Positions 25,197-35,171 of a DNA stretch of 38,858 bases are shown here, one piece after another. The DNA is taken from contig JACPIA010000008.1 in assembly GCA_016188295.1 (NCBI GenBank), positions 1 through 38,858 on the forward strand. Reading direction: 5' to 3'. A program made the translations under genes and the position numbers. The notes under the pieces were generated by a model that was not told the DNA's origin, made no database searches, and saw nothing but the letters and a program-made list of their open reading frames with translations. Within the stretch, counting starts at the first letter, position 1; each line of letters begins with the position of its first letter. The stretch comes from Candidatus Vogelbacteria bacterium (GTDB lineage Bacteria; Patescibacteriota; Minisyncoccia; Phycocordibacterales; XYD1-FULL-46-19).

Positions 25197-25616
25197 TTAT
25201 TGGGGTTGGCAATTGGCGGCTAAGTTGTATCCCGCTGTTTCGGCCTCGGCCGGACTATTAAACCACACTTGATTGGTTTCCTTAATTTGCTTGGCCCCGG
25301 GACAGTGTGGATAATGATATTTACTCCCCTGTTTGGAGGCAACAACTACTTGCTTAGTTGGAGCTGGATTATTATTTATTACTTTAGGTTGAGTGATTTC
25401 TACGGGAGTAACTATAACTGGCGTGCTAGTAACCCCAACCGATTCAGGAAAAACGATTTTGACTGGATTACGACCCTTATCGAGACCGGCAAAATAGCCT
25501 AAACCAAAGGCCCCTAGAGTCACCACTAAAAGTAACGCACCATGAAAAAGCTCATGCTCATGGGCCTTGATTTTTAAAACCAAGTCTGTTATCCTCATAT
25601 ATGGTAATTTTAACAC
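25197..25616 (-). CDS. Membrane-anchored protein with Ada-type metal-binding-like C-terminus
   Basis: TM helix; KYHYPHCPGAKQIKETNQVWFNSPAEAETAGYNLAANC. Confidence 0.7.
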   Translation of the reverse strand: MLKLPYMRITDLVLKIKAHEHELFHGALLLVVTLGAFGLGYFAGLDKGRNPVKIVFPESVGVTSTPVIVTPVEITQPKVINNNPAPTKQVVVASKQGSKYHYPHCPGAKQIKETNQVWFNSPAEAETAGYNLAANCQPQ

Positions 25617-25619
25617 GAT

Positions 25620-25904
25620 ATGGCAACAAAAAAGGCCGGCGGTACCGCCAAGAATTTAAGAGACTCCCAACCAAAGTACCTCGGTACTAAACTTTATGAT
25701 GGTGAATGGGCTAAAACTGGCTCAGTGATTGTCCGTCAGCGTGGTACAGTGATCCGAGCTGGTAAAAATGTCCGGACTGGTAAAGATCATACTCTCTTCT
25801 CGGTGGTTAATGGTATTGTTAAATTTGGCTCTAAACGCAAAACCGGCTTTAATAATCGCACTCATCACTTCAAAACTGTCTCGGTAATCCCTCAAACAAA
25901 ATAA
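25620..25904 (+). CDS. rpmA: Ribosomal protein L27
   Basis: TKKAGGTAKNLRDSQPKYLGTKLYDGE, GSVIVRQRGTVIRAGKNV. Confidence 0.95.
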   Translation: MATKKAGGTAKNLRDSQPKYLGTKLYDGEWAKTGSVIVRQRGTVIRAGKNVRTGKDHTLFSVVNGIVKFGSKRKTGFNNRTHHFKTVSVIPQTK

Positions 25905-25915
25905 AAGACCCCTAG

Positions 25916-26362
25916 TTATTCTGCTTTTTCAATCCTAATTGTAAAATCACCACGCACTCTTCCTTGTTCTATTTTAATTTGATACTCACCAAGCGATTTG
26001 ATCGGTTTTTTAATCATGATCAGACTGGGAGTAATGTTAGTATGATGAATTTGATTGATCTCTTTCGCTAAATCTTTGGCTTTTAGACCGGCAAACAAGT
26101 GGCCCTCGTTATTGGCTTTAGCTTTAATCACTGTGGTTTCTTGGGTCAGAGTCTTAATCAGTGATTGAAGCAATTTTTCCTCCATTTCTTGGTGGAGTGA
26201 ATTTTCAGCCTGTAATCTGGCAATTCTGGCTCTACCCGCCGCATCGGCTAAGGTGGCTTTACCTCGGGCAATTAAAAAATTGCGACCAAAACCGTCGGCA
26301 ACATTTTTAAGCTCATACTTTCGACCCACTTTGGGTACATCTTGGAGTAAAATCACTTGCAT
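25916..26362 (-). CDS. rplI: Ribosomal protein L9
   Basis: MQVILLQDVPKVGRKYELKNVADGFGRNFLIARGKA. Confidence 0.95.
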   Translation of the reverse strand: MQVILLQDVPKVGRKYELKNVADGFGRNFLIARGKATLADAAGRARIARLQAENSLHQEMEEKLLQSLIKTLTQETTVIKAKANNEGHLFAGLKAKDLAKEINQIHHTNITPSLIMIKKPIKSLGEYQIKIEQGRVRGDFTIRIEKAE

Positions 26363-26364
26363 AA

Positions 26365-27594
26365 TTAATCCTTCATATTTAAGAGGATTTCAACTGCTTT
26401 GTCGAGTTGAGGATCGCGACCAGCTTTAATATCATCGTCTGTCAGACTAACCTTAACGCTAGGCACCAAACCGCCAGCTGAGAGCGAAACCCCATTAGGA
26501 GTAAGCCAACGGGCAATAGTAATTTTAAGCGAGGTATCGCTCGTAATCGATATCACCTCTTGGACTGAACCTTTACCAAAAGTCTTTTCCCCTACCAATA
26601 TTCCCTGGCCATATTCGGAGAGCGCCCCAGCTAAAATCTCGGCGGCCGAGGCACTGCCTCGATTGACCAAAATTACCATCTTTAATTTATCATTAAAAAT
26701 ATTATAACCCTTGCTTCGATATACTTGACCCTCGCCATGCCCGCGGCGATCTTCGACGACCACCACTTTACCTTGAGGCAAAAACCAGCTGGCCATATCC
26801 ACAGCCGCTTCTAAATATCCTCCGGGATTATTACGTAAATCAATCACCAACTTATCAGTTTTGGCGTTTACAAACTCACGCACTGCTTGCCTAAAAGCAT
26901 TAGTGGACGGCGCGGAAAAATTATACAGTGTAATCACAAACACCTTATTAGGTAATAACTTAGTGTTGATTATTGGGACATTAATTACCTCTCTTACCAC
27001 TTCGATCTCAAAAGGCGCACTATCACCACGAATTAATGTTAGACGAACCGCCGTCCCTACCTCGCCACGAATACGTTTAACCCCCTCATCAGTTGGCAAA
27101 TCCGCGGTTAAAGTATCATTTATTTTAATAATCTTGTCACCAGCCCTAATCCCCGCTCGGGTAGCCGGTGTGTTAGGCAAAGGCGCGATTACGGTCAAAA
27201 CATTATCTTTAATCCCAATTTCCATTCCGACGCCACCAAAGGTACCTCTAATATCATCCTCAAATAGAGATTTTTCCTCCGGTGGTAAAAAAACAGTGTA
27301 GGGATCACCAAAAGCCGCTGTCAAACCCTCTATTGCACCCCACACTTTTTCTTGATCGGTTGAAGTGGCGGCGGTGGTACTCGCTTGAACAAAACGCTCG
27401 TTTAAAATGGACCAGGTTTTCCAAAACGGACTAAAGTCGACACCATTAAGAGTGAGCGACGTCTCGGTTAATTGGACTTGCTTGGTCTTACCGGACTTGA
27501 CCCCTAAATTAAAAGTGAGACTTAAGACCACTAAACCGACCACGACCCAAATAATCTTTGTTTTAAAAAAATAGGAGCAATCAGGTGGTGGCAT
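26365..27594 (-). CDS. ctpA: S41 C-terminal processing peptidase
   Basis: PDZ GGVGMEIGIKDNVL, LRNNPGGYLEAAVD, NRGSASAAEILAGAL, GEKTFGKGSVQ. Confidence 0.94.
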   Translation of the reverse strand: MPPPDCSYFFKTKIIWVVVGLVVLSLTFNLGVKSGKTKQVQLTETSLTLNGVDFSPFWKTWSILNERFVQASTTAATSTDQEKVWGAIEGLTAAFGDPYTVFLPPEEKSLFEDDIRGTFGGVGMEIGIKDNVLTVIAPLPNTPATRAGIRAGDKIIKINDTLTADLPTDEGVKRIRGEVGTAVRLTLIRGDSAPFEIEVVREVINVPIINTKLLPNKVFVITLYNFSAPSTNAFRQAVREFVNAKTDKLVIDLRNNPGGYLEAAVDMASWFLPQGKVVVVEDRRGHGEGQVYRSKGYNIFNDKLKMVILVNRGSASAAEILAGALSEYGQGILVGEKTFGKGSVQEVISITSDTSLKITIARWLTPNGVSLSAGGLVPSVKVSLTDDDIKAGRDPQLDKAVEILLNMKD

Positions 27595-27662
27595 CGCAAA
27601 GCTATTATCGCAAAGTATCCACTTGTGGTCAATGTACTATTAAGCCTATAATAGAGAGACTA

Positions 27663-28550
27663 ATGATCAAACAACTTAAATATCACAATGTGACATGGAT
27701 CGATATTCAGGCGCCCTCTAAAGATGAGCTCGAATCCATCGGCAAACAATATGATTTGCACAGCTTGGTCACCCAAGAATTGACCGAGCCCTCCATTCGA
27801 TCTAAAGTTGATTTATATGAGAATTACATTTATGTGATTCTCCACTTCTCCCCCACTCAAGAGATTGATTTTGTTATCGGTCAAGACTTTTTGATGACAG
27901 TGCATTATGAGCCAATTGAGTCCTTGCTTGAGTTCAGCCAAATTTTTGAAACCAAAGCAACTGTGGAAAAGGCTCGTGGCCAATTCCATGCCGGACATCT
28001 TTTTTACTACATTACTCGTGGTCTATATACCTCATTGGAAAATGGTTTAAATGAGATTAATCGTGATTTGCGATCGGTAGAAAAGCGTATCTTCCACGGT
28101 GAGGAAAAAGCGATGGTTACCACTTTGGCTAATATTAATCGAGACTTACTTGACTTTCGCTGGGCTCTCAAAGCCCACAAAGAGATTCTAACTTCGTTGG
28201 AGATAGCTGGAGTTGATTTTTTTAATCAAAAATTTGGTTACTATTTACGCTCACTGACTGGCGAATATGAAAAAATTTGGGAGGGTCTAAACACTAATCG
28301 CGAGGTCTTTGATGAATTAAAAAGCACCAATGAATCCCTGCTCTCCATTAAGACCAATGAAACAATGAAGATGTTAACGGTGATTGCGTTTATCTTTTTG
28401 CCAGTCAGTTTGATTGGCAATATTTTTGGCTTAAGCTCCAGCCAACTTCCCTTTCTTGATCGACCAGACGGCTTTTTTATTGTCACTGGGATAATGGCTG
28501 TGGTAGCCTTGACTATGGCGGTAATCGCCAAGGCAAACCGATGGCTCTAA
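27663..28550 (+). CDS. corA: CorA-type Mg2+ transporter
   Basis: Two C-terminal TM helices; MKMLTVIAFIFLPVSLIGNIFGLSS; ATG 27663 preferred over track start 27585. Confidence 0.85.
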   Translation: MIKQLKYHNVTWIDIQAPSKDELESIGKQYDLHSLVTQELTEPSIRSKVDLYENYIYVILHFSPTQEIDFVIGQDFLMTVHYEPIESLLEFSQIFETKATVEKARGQFHAGHLFYYITRGLYTSLENGLNEINRDLRSVEKRIFHGEEKAMVTTLANINRDLLDFRWALKAHKEILTSLEIAGVDFFNQKFGYYLRSLTGEYEKIWEGLNTNREVFDELKSTNESLLSIKTNETMKMLTVIAFIFLPVSLIGNIFGLSSSQLPFLDRPDGFFIVTGIMAVVALTMAVIAKANRWL

Positions 28551-29722
28551 AACTCTATAATACTCTCTCGCAGACAGTCGAAACTTTTACCCCACTTAAT
28601 CCGGACATAGTTTTAATGTATAGTTGCGGACCAACCGTCTATGGTCCGGCTCATGTCGGTAATTTACGCTCTTTTGTGATGGCCGATTTATTGCGTCGCA
28701 GTTTAGAGTATAGTGATTTTAAAGTGAAACAAGTAATGAATATTACTGATGTTGACGACAAAACGATTAAGGCAAGTCGTGAGGCTAGCGAAAATTTACA
28801 AAACTTTACGCAAAAATTTGAGCAATTATTTATTACCGACAGTCAAGCGTTAAATATTGAGGAGCCAGCCCTACGGCCACGAGCCACTGACAGTATTGCC
28901 GAGATGATTACCTTGATTAATGAATTGCTAGAGAAAAAAGTAGCTTATACTAGTGATAATGGCGTCTATTTTAAAATCAGTGAGTTTAGCGATTATGGTT
29001 CTCTCGCTCATTTGCCCCCCGGTGCGGAAAGTAAATCGCGGACTAGTAGTGATAATTATGATAAAAATGACCCACGTGACTTTGCCTTATGGAAGTTTAG
29101 TACTCCAGAAGATGGTCACGTAGCGTGGGAGGCACCCTTTGGCGCCGGGCGGCCCGGTTGGCACATTGAGTGCTCAGCCATGGCCCTTAAACACTTGGGT
29201 CAGTCTATTGACCTCCACACCGGCGGCATTGACCTCATCTTCCCCCATCACACCAACGAGCGAGCTCAAGCAGAGTGCATTAGTGGTCAACCGTTTGTTA
29301 GATATTGGTTCCATAATAACTTTGTTAACGTTGAGGGTAAAAAAATGTCCAAATCGTTTGGCAATTTTTTGACTTTAGAATCTCTGCGAGAAAAAGAAAT
29401 TAGTCCCCTCGCCTTCCGTTACTGGCTCCTCACCGCTCATTATCGCACCGAGGTCAATTTAACTTGGGAGGCCTTACAAGGTGCGGCCACCGCGTACTCG
29501 CGGTTACAAAATAAATTAGCTAATTTAGATAAAGATGGCGGTCAAGTTAATCCAGAGTATCAGCAAAAATTTACTGATTTAATCAACAATGATCTAAACA
29601 TCCCCAGCGCTTTGGCTTTAGTCTGGACTCTCTTGGCTGACAAGACTACCCCCGACGCTGATAAACGAGCCACTATCTTAGATTTTGATCGAGTACTAGG
29701 ATTACGTTTGAGCCAATTATGA
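28541..29722 (+). CDS. cysS: Cysteinyl-tRNA synthetase
   Basis: YSCGPTVYGPAHVGNLRSFV, GRPGWHIECSAMA, KMSKS. Confidence 0.95.
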   Translation: MALKLYNTLSQTVETFTPLNPDIVLMYSCGPTVYGPAHVGNLRSFVMADLLRRSLEYSDFKVKQVMNITDVDDKTIKASREASENLQNFTQKFEQLFITDSQALNIEEPALRPRATDSIAEMITLINELLEKKVAYTSDNGVYFKISEFSDYGSLAHLPPGAESKSRTSSDNYDKNDPRDFALWKFSTPEDGHVAWEAPFGAGRPGWHIECSAMALKHLGQSIDLHTGGIDLIFPHHTNERAQAECISGQPFVRYWFHNNFVNVEGKKMSKSFGNFLTLESLREKEISPLAFRYWLLTAHYRTEVNLTWEALQGAATAYSRLQNKLANLDKDGGQVNPEYQQKFTDLINNDLNIPSALALVWTLLADKTTPDADKRATILDFDRVLGLRLSQL

Positions 29723-29766
29723 TCAATAAAAAAACGCGACCCATTACTAGATCGCGCTATTCTAAA

Positions 29767-30645
29767 TCACGGTTCCACTAATTCTGATTGGGGGAGATGT
29801 CGTAGTAATAGAAAAGCTTTTCCCGCTTTGTTACCTGGATTCTTAGCTAACACTTCTTCGATAGTAACAGTAGGGTGATTAGTTCGCCAGTCCGGATCAC
29901 CAAAAGCAAAAGTCATCACTGAGTCGAGTAATCTTTCCATAACTAAGATTTCGACTTTACCTTTCCTCAAGTAGTAGTCAACCATGTTCGGTTGTTCTTG
30001 GTCTGCCCAGAGCGCCAATGACAATAAATCTGCCCTTTTGACCGGAAGATATTTCCGATAAAACCAATCCCGTGGAGGAAAAGGATCCAAATAGCCGGCT
30101 ATTTCAACCTGTAATCCTGGCCAAGCCATATGACACAAATCAATAATTAACCCCAAAAACATTTTGTAATACCGTTCATCAAGAGATCTGGCTGTCGACA
30201 ATCTTTTATCAAAAAGATCAATCAAACGATCACAAACTATCCCTCTCAAAGGATCCTTTTGATACTCTACAAACTCACCAAACCACCGCTGATTATCGAG
30301 TAACACTAAAAGTCTTGTCCAGGCCCGATCACTTATCTGTCTGACCCACTCTTGTTCAGCCGGATACGGAAAACCTCCCCCAGCTAATTCAATGAAAAAC
30401 AGAAGACGTTCAACCTCCTCCTCTGGATGATCAAACCCTAGATCGTCATGAAAGCCATAATCAATTATGGCCAACAAATCAAAGATTTTTTCTGTTTGTG
30501 ACCAACGCTCCATCAATCCGGACCAAGATACCATCCCTCTGATAGCACCTGGTCTGGTTTTTGATTTGACTAGCTCTTCTACTCGTTTAATCACTCGTTC
30601 TGCTTGTTCTTCTGGTGTTTCTGGTACTTTTGAATCTTCGCCCAT
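29767..30645 (-). CDS. Hypothetical protein
   Basis: Uninterrupted 292-aa ORF with coding-like composition; family not recognised. Confidence 0.65.
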   Translation of the reverse strand: MGEDSKVPETPEEQAERVIKRVEELVKSKTRPGAIRGMVSWSGLMERWSQTEKIFDLLAIIDYGFHDDLGFDHPEEEVERLLFFIELAGGGFPYPAEQEWVRQISDRAWTRLLVLLDNQRWFGEFVEYQKDPLRGIVCDRLIDLFDKRLSTARSLDERYYKMFLGLIIDLCHMAWPGLQVEIAGYLDPFPPRDWFYRKYLPVKRADLLSLALWADQEQPNMVDYYLRKGKVEILVMERLLDSVMTFAFGDPDWRTNHPTVTIEEVLAKNPGNKAGKAFLLLRHLPQSELVEP

Positions 30646-30844
30646 GATTTAGCTCCTCTCGATTGTCAATCTACCTAGGCTTTAGGACTCCAACTATAAC
30701 CCTAACGCTTATTCTCAGCCTATGCAAGATTCCTCTCCAACGAGGCTTAGCCTCGTTGTTGTAAAATAAGGCTTATTCCCCTATTCACAGCTTATACCCA
30801 TAAAAGTAATTAGGATCAATCAAGGTGTCGTGTACAATCAGACT

Positions 30845-32206
30845 ATGGCCACTAAGTTGCAAACAATGACCAGTCCTGCCTTGAAAGTCCCCCCACATGA
30901 CATTAGTGCCGAACAAGCGGTTTTGGGCTCCATTTTAATTAAACCCGACGTCCTCCACGACATTGCCGCTTTTTTACTGGAGGACGATTTTTACTTTGGC
31001 AAGCATCGCACTATTTACAGCGCTATGCGAAACTTAATGGACAAACATGAGCCGATTGACGTGATCTCGGTCACCTCGGCGATGCGTGAAGCTAAAACCC
31101 TAGATGTCGCTGGTGGGGCCAGTTATTTAGCGGAATTGATCAACGTTGTCCCCACCGCCACCAATGCCGAGCATTATGCCGATATAGTTAAAAAAAAGGC
31201 GACCCTACGCCGTCTTATTGATTCAGCCAGTAATATTTTAGATTTAGGCTATGACGGCCAAGGTGATTTGGATGATATTTTTGAGCAAGCCGAGCGTCTG
31301 GTTTTTAATCTCTCCAGCACCGCTAAGCGGACGATTATTAATATTAAAGATACGTTGCAGGAGGCTTGGGAACGTTTTGAACACTTACAGCAATCTGACG
31401 ATGAGCTTCGGGGTATCTCCTCTGGTTTCAAACAGTTAGATAATTTATTAGCCGGTTTCCAAAAATCAGACTTGATCATTTTAGCGGCGCGACCGTCGAT
31501 GGGCAAAACCACTTTCGCTTTAGATATTGCTCGTCATGTGGCTTGTCGTCTAAAAGTGCCGACTCTAATTTTTTCGCTCGAAATGAGCTCTCAACAATTA
31601 GTCGATCGCGTGTTAGCCGCCGAGAGTCGGGTCAACTCTTGGCGCTTGCGTACCGGTAAAATCACCGCCGATGATGATTTTGCCCGTATTCGCGATGCCC
31701 TCGACTCTCTCTCTCAAGCACCGATTTTTATTGATGATGAATCATCTAACACCATTACCAAGATGCGCTCGGTTGCCCGTCGGGTCAAAAGTGAGCATGG
31801 TTTAGGTTTAATTGTGGTGGATTACCTACAATTGATGATTCCTAAAAAAGAGACCGACTCAATGGTCCAACAAGTAACCGAGATTTCACGGGCTCTTAAA
31901 GGCTTGGCCCGAGAGCTGGATGTGCCGGTGATTGCTCTCTCCCAGCTCTCCCGGGCCGTGGAGCAACGAGGTGGCAAGCCGCGTCTGTCTGATCTCCGTG
32001 ATTCCGGCTCCATTGAGCAGGATGCCGACGTGGTGATGTTTATCCATCGAGAGGACAAATATAATGACAACTCCGATCGCAAAAATATTGCCGAGATTTT
32101 AGTAGAGAAACATCGTAATGGCCCAGTTGGTAAGATCGAACTTTACTTTGACGAAAATCAGGTTAGTTTTTTCCCGATTGAAAAATCAGATTTTGGCGGT
32201 TTTTAA
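30845..32206 (+). CDS. dnaB: Replicative DNA helicase
   Basis: PPHDISAEQAVLGSIL, AARPSMGKTTFALDIA, FSLEMSSQQLVDR; ATG 30845 preferred over 30830. Confidence 0.96.
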   Translation: MATKLQTMTSPALKVPPHDISAEQAVLGSILIKPDVLHDIAAFLLEDDFYFGKHRTIYSAMRNLMDKHEPIDVISVTSAMREAKTLDVAGGASYLAELINVVPTATNAEHYADIVKKKATLRRLIDSASNILDLGYDGQGDLDDIFEQAERLVFNLSSTAKRTIINIKDTLQEAWERFEHLQQSDDELRGISSGFKQLDNLLAGFQKSDLIILAARPSMGKTTFALDIARHVACRLKVPTLIFSLEMSSQQLVDRVLAAESRVNSWRLRTGKITADDDFARIRDALDSLSQAPIFIDDESSNTITKMRSVARRVKSEHGLGLIVVDYLQLMIPKKETDSMVQQVTEISRALKGLARELDVPVIALSQLSRAVEQRGGKPRLSDLRDSGSIEQDADVVMFIHREDKYNDNSDRKNIAEILVEKHRNGPVGKIELYFDENQVSFFPIEKSDFGGF

Positions 32207-32208
32207 TT

Positions 32209-32826
32209 ATGTCTCTTGATCCGATTAACGAATTAGCAGAACTGTTTAGACGCTTACCGGGCATTGGTCCGCGACAAGCTAAACGTTTTGTTTATTATTT
32301 GTTAAATGCTGATCCGGCAACAGTAACCAAACTAACCGATCTACTTGGCCGTCTACGTTCACAAGTAAAACAGTGCCCGGACTGCCAAATTTATTTTGCC
32401 AGTGATAATAAAAATGAGCGCTGTATTACTTGCCGCGACACCACTCGCGATCACTCACTCTTGATGATTATGGAAAAGGATGTCGATTTGGAGCCGATGC
32501 GCCGGGCCGGCGTCTACAGTGGTTATTACTTTTTTTTGGGCGGTTTGGTACCGATTTTAGATAAGGAGCCAGCCCGGCGAGTGCGCCTGGCGGCCCTCCT
32601 GCGCTTAATCGAGTCTAAAAATAAAGAGTTGAAAGAAATTATTATTGCCTTAGCCACCAATGGCGAGGGTGAGAATACGGTGGACTATTTACGCCAAAGT
32701 TTAAAATCCTTGGTAGAAAAATATGATCTTAAATTAAGTTTGCTCGGCCGTGGCCTCTCGACCAACAGCGAGTTGGAGTATACCGATCCCGAGACAATCA
32801 GTTACGCCTTCAAAAATCGAGGTTAA
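32209..32826 (+). CDS. recR: Recombination protein RecR
   Basis: FRRLPGIGPRQAKRFVYYLL, zinc-finger-like CPDCQIYFA..CITC. Confidence 0.93.
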   Translation: MSLDPINELAELFRRLPGIGPRQAKRFVYYLLNADPATVTKLTDLLGRLRSQVKQCPDCQIYFASDNKNERCITCRDTTRDHSLLMIMEKDVDLEPMRRAGVYSGYYFFLGGLVPILDKEPARRVRLAALLRLIESKNKELKEIIIALATNGEGENTVDYLRQSLKSLVEKYDLKLSLLGRGLSTNSELEYTDPETISYAFKNRG

Positions 32827-32830
32827 AAAG

Positions 32831-32857
32831 AAAGGCCCCTTATTCATGGGGCCAATT
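32831..32857. terminator. Hairpin between convergent recR and yfiH-like genes
   Basis: GGCCCC-TTATTCAT-GGGGCC. Confidence 0.6.
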
Positions 32858-33620
32858 TGACAACAAACAAATTACGATAACCGCGCTGACTAATAACTTG
32901 CTCGGACCAAACATGGGAGTAGCTGGGTATGTCCCGACGACAGGCGGTACACTGGCTACCACCCTGAATGACCCGGCACGTACCTCCTCGAAGATGCCTG
33001 CGGGCTAACTGACTAATCAATAGCGGTAAGTTGATTGAAGGTTGGCCTTGTCGCGGTCCCCGTTGCACAGCACCATTAGAGGCCACCGGGCAAATCTGTC
33101 GTACTTTAGCCAAATGCTCATGGTCTGAATTATAACCAAAACAACAACTGCCAATACCAAAACCGAACTCGAATTGCAATTCGACTAGTGATGATACTGG
33201 TGCTTTTGCCACGGCCTGCTCAAGAATGTTTGGACTGATTAGTAGGCATTTAAGACCCAGGTGCAGTAAACACAACCACTGCTTTGATCTATGATACAAC
33301 ACGCCGACCGGACAATCAGCGTTGGCTATAGCTATAGCCACGTTCGAATCAGTAGTGATCAGACCATCAGCCAATTCAGCCGTCTTCCAAACTTTAAGAT
33401 CCGGCCATAGTTCCATTAGACCGTTATCGGCATCGACTGACATGATAGCAGAGCTGTGGCTAATGTTAGGTAAAATCACTCTCCGAGCACCCAGGTGCTC
33501 TCTGACTTGATCGATCCGCCTTATATTCCCTTCTACAGGCGGTTTGGTTTGATGATTGCCATCCGATCGACCACAAAAAAACCCAACGACCCGATCACCA
33601 AACAATGAGACTTCGTGCAT
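32844..33620 (-). CDS. Divergent YfiH/laccase-domain family protein
   Basis: DADNGLMELWPDLKVWKTAELADGLITTDSNVAIAIANADCPVGVLYH, GIGSCCFG, YSHVWSEQ; SD AAAGGAGG. Confidence 0.75.
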   Translation of the reverse strand: MHEVSLFGDRVVGFFCGRSDGNHQTKPPVEGNIRRIDQVREHLGARRVILPNISHSSAIMSVDADNGLMELWPDLKVWKTAELADGLITTDSNVAIAIANADCPVGVLYHRSKQWLCLLHLGLKCLLISPNILEQAVAKAPVSSLVELQFEFGFGIGSCCFGYNSDHEHLAKVRQICPVASNGAVQRGPRQGQPSINLPLLISQLARRHLRGGTCRVIQGGSQCTACRRDIPSYSHVWSEQVISQRGYRNLFVVKLAP

Positions 33621-33687
33621 TTAAAAGACCTCCTTTGATTAATTATCCTCAGTTGTCCTACTTCTACCTCGATCCTAGCAGATCGAC

Positions 33688-34005
33688 TTAGTTAATGCTA
33701 GTGATTTTGACCTCGGTAAACGGTTGGCGATGCCCCTTAACTTTTTTATAAGTAATTTTATTTTTATAACGTAAAATAGTCACTTTTTTAGCCCGGCCAT
33801 CACTCACCCGCTCGGCCGTCACTTTAGCCCCAGTAACCGTTGGCGCCCCTACCTTAACTATTTCATCATCTACCACTAACAGCACCTCATCAAAGGTTAC
33901 GATTTTAGAGTCACCAGTATTAGTCGGTAGCTTCTCAATCTTTAAAGTTTGACCGGGAGTGACAACATATTGCTTGCCTCCAGTCTTAATTACCGCAAAA
34001 GTCAT
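33688..34005 (-). CDS. rplU: Ribosomal protein L21
   Basis: MTFAVIKTGGKQYVVTPGQTLKIEKL, KVTAERVSDGRAKKVTILRYKNKITYKKVKGHRQPFTEVKI. Confidence 0.95.
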   Translation of the reverse strand: MTFAVIKTGGKQYVVTPGQTLKIEKLPTNTGDSKIVTFDEVLLVVDDEIVKVGAPTVTGAKVTAERVSDGRAKKVTILRYKNKITYKKVKGHRQPFTEVKITSIN

Positions 34006-34044
34006 ACGTGGCCCAGTATAGCCAAAAAGCCGCTCCGGTGCAAG

Positions 34045-35106
34045 TTATTCATCAAAAGTGGGTTTATCTAACACTAGAGGTTCTACTCCGACTGACTCGC
34101 CACTAATCTTAAGCACGTCCTTATCTACCTTCTTAAATTCCTTATAAGCTAAATTATAATGATTGACTGTGGTACCTAAAGCAGTCCCCAACTTGCCCAG
34201 ATATTGGTTATAGGCCCCTAAGTGCTTGCCTAAATCCTCAACCCTCTTTCTGATCTCAACCGCTTGCTCCTCAATTTGGAGCGCTTTAAGGCCCTGGAGG
34301 ACCGTTTGAAGATAAGCGAGAAAAGAGGTTGGCGAGACGATAATAACGTGCTTCTCTTTAAAGGCATACTCAATCAAGTCGCGGGTGTTGACTTTAACAG
34401 CGCCCACTTGGGCGACCAATAAATCGTAATAAATGGCTTCGTGAGGAATAAACATAAACGCGAAATCCATTGTACCCTCATTAGGTTTTACATATTTAGC
34501 GGTCTCATCAATGCGATTTTTAAGATCTGATTTAAAAGTCTTTTCCAACTTATCCCGTTCAACCAGATCACGCTCTTCCACCAGGCGATTATAATTCTCC
34601 AATGAAAATTTGGAGTCAATTGGGATAATTTTATCTTTAACAAAGACAACCGCGTCCACGATCGTACCATCTTTAAACGAATACTGCATCTCATAGCCAC
34701 CGGTTGGTAGCACGTTTTTGAGTAGATTCTCCAGATAATACTCACCCAAGATACCCCGTTGTTTGGGATTTTTGAGCACATCTTGGAGCGATTGCAACTG
34801 ATCCGCAAAAGAAATGACTTGTTTATTAGTTTCGTCCAGCTTAACTAAACGCTCGGTGACTTCGCGGATAATTTTAGCAGATTCGCTAAATTGCGAACGC
34901 ACCGACTCTTGCATCTGTTTATTAGACTCACCCAACCTTTCATCAAGGGTCCGAGCTATATCTTGAAGCTGATTTTGAAGGAGAATTAACGATTCCGTCC
35001 CATTACCCGAGGTCTCACCTCGGGATTTAAATGCCAACCAAATCACCAGAGCGATTACCCCCACTCCAACAATTACTCCCACCAATATCACTGTACTATC
35101 GATCAT
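34045..35106 (-). CDS. rmuC: DNA recombination protein RmuC family
   Basis: LKNPKQRGILGEYYLENLLKNVLP, DAVVFVKDKIIPIDSKFSLENYNRL, AFMFIPHEAIYYDLL. Confidence 0.93.
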   Translation of the reverse strand: MIDSTVILVGVIVGVGVIALVIWLAFKSRGETSGNGTESLILLQNQLQDIARTLDERLGESNKQMQESVRSQFSESAKIIREVTERLVKLDETNKQVISFADQLQSLQDVLKNPKQRGILGEYYLENLLKNVLPTGGYEMQYSFKDGTIVDAVVFVKDKIIPIDSKFSLENYNRLVEERDLVERDKLEKTFKSDLKNRIDETAKYVKPNEGTMDFAFMFIPHEAIYYDLLVAQVGAVKVNTRDLIEYAFKEKHVIIVSPTSFLAYLQTVLQGLKALQIEEQAVEIRKRVEDLGKHLGAYNQYLGKLGTALGTTVNHYNLAYKEFKKVDKDVLKISGESVGVEPLVLDKPTFDE

Positions 35107-35131
35107 GATTGTATTTTAGCATAAACCAATT

Positions 35132-35155
35132 AACCCCCCGCTAAGCGGGGGGTTT
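35132..35155. terminator. Hairpin terminator
   Basis: AACCCCCCGCTAAGCGGGGGGTTT. Confidence 0.75.
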
Positions 35156-35171
35156 CAGTAGATAGCTGGTT

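Noticed and set aside
33340-33350. GTTCGAATC, resembling a tRNA T-arm
   Set aside because: Lies inside the yfiH-like CDS with no surrounding cloverleaf; no tRNA called.
25620-34005. L27 and L21 genes ~8 kb apart
   Set aside because: They are often adjacent in bacteria, but rearranged ribosomal protein genes are not unusual enough to highlight.
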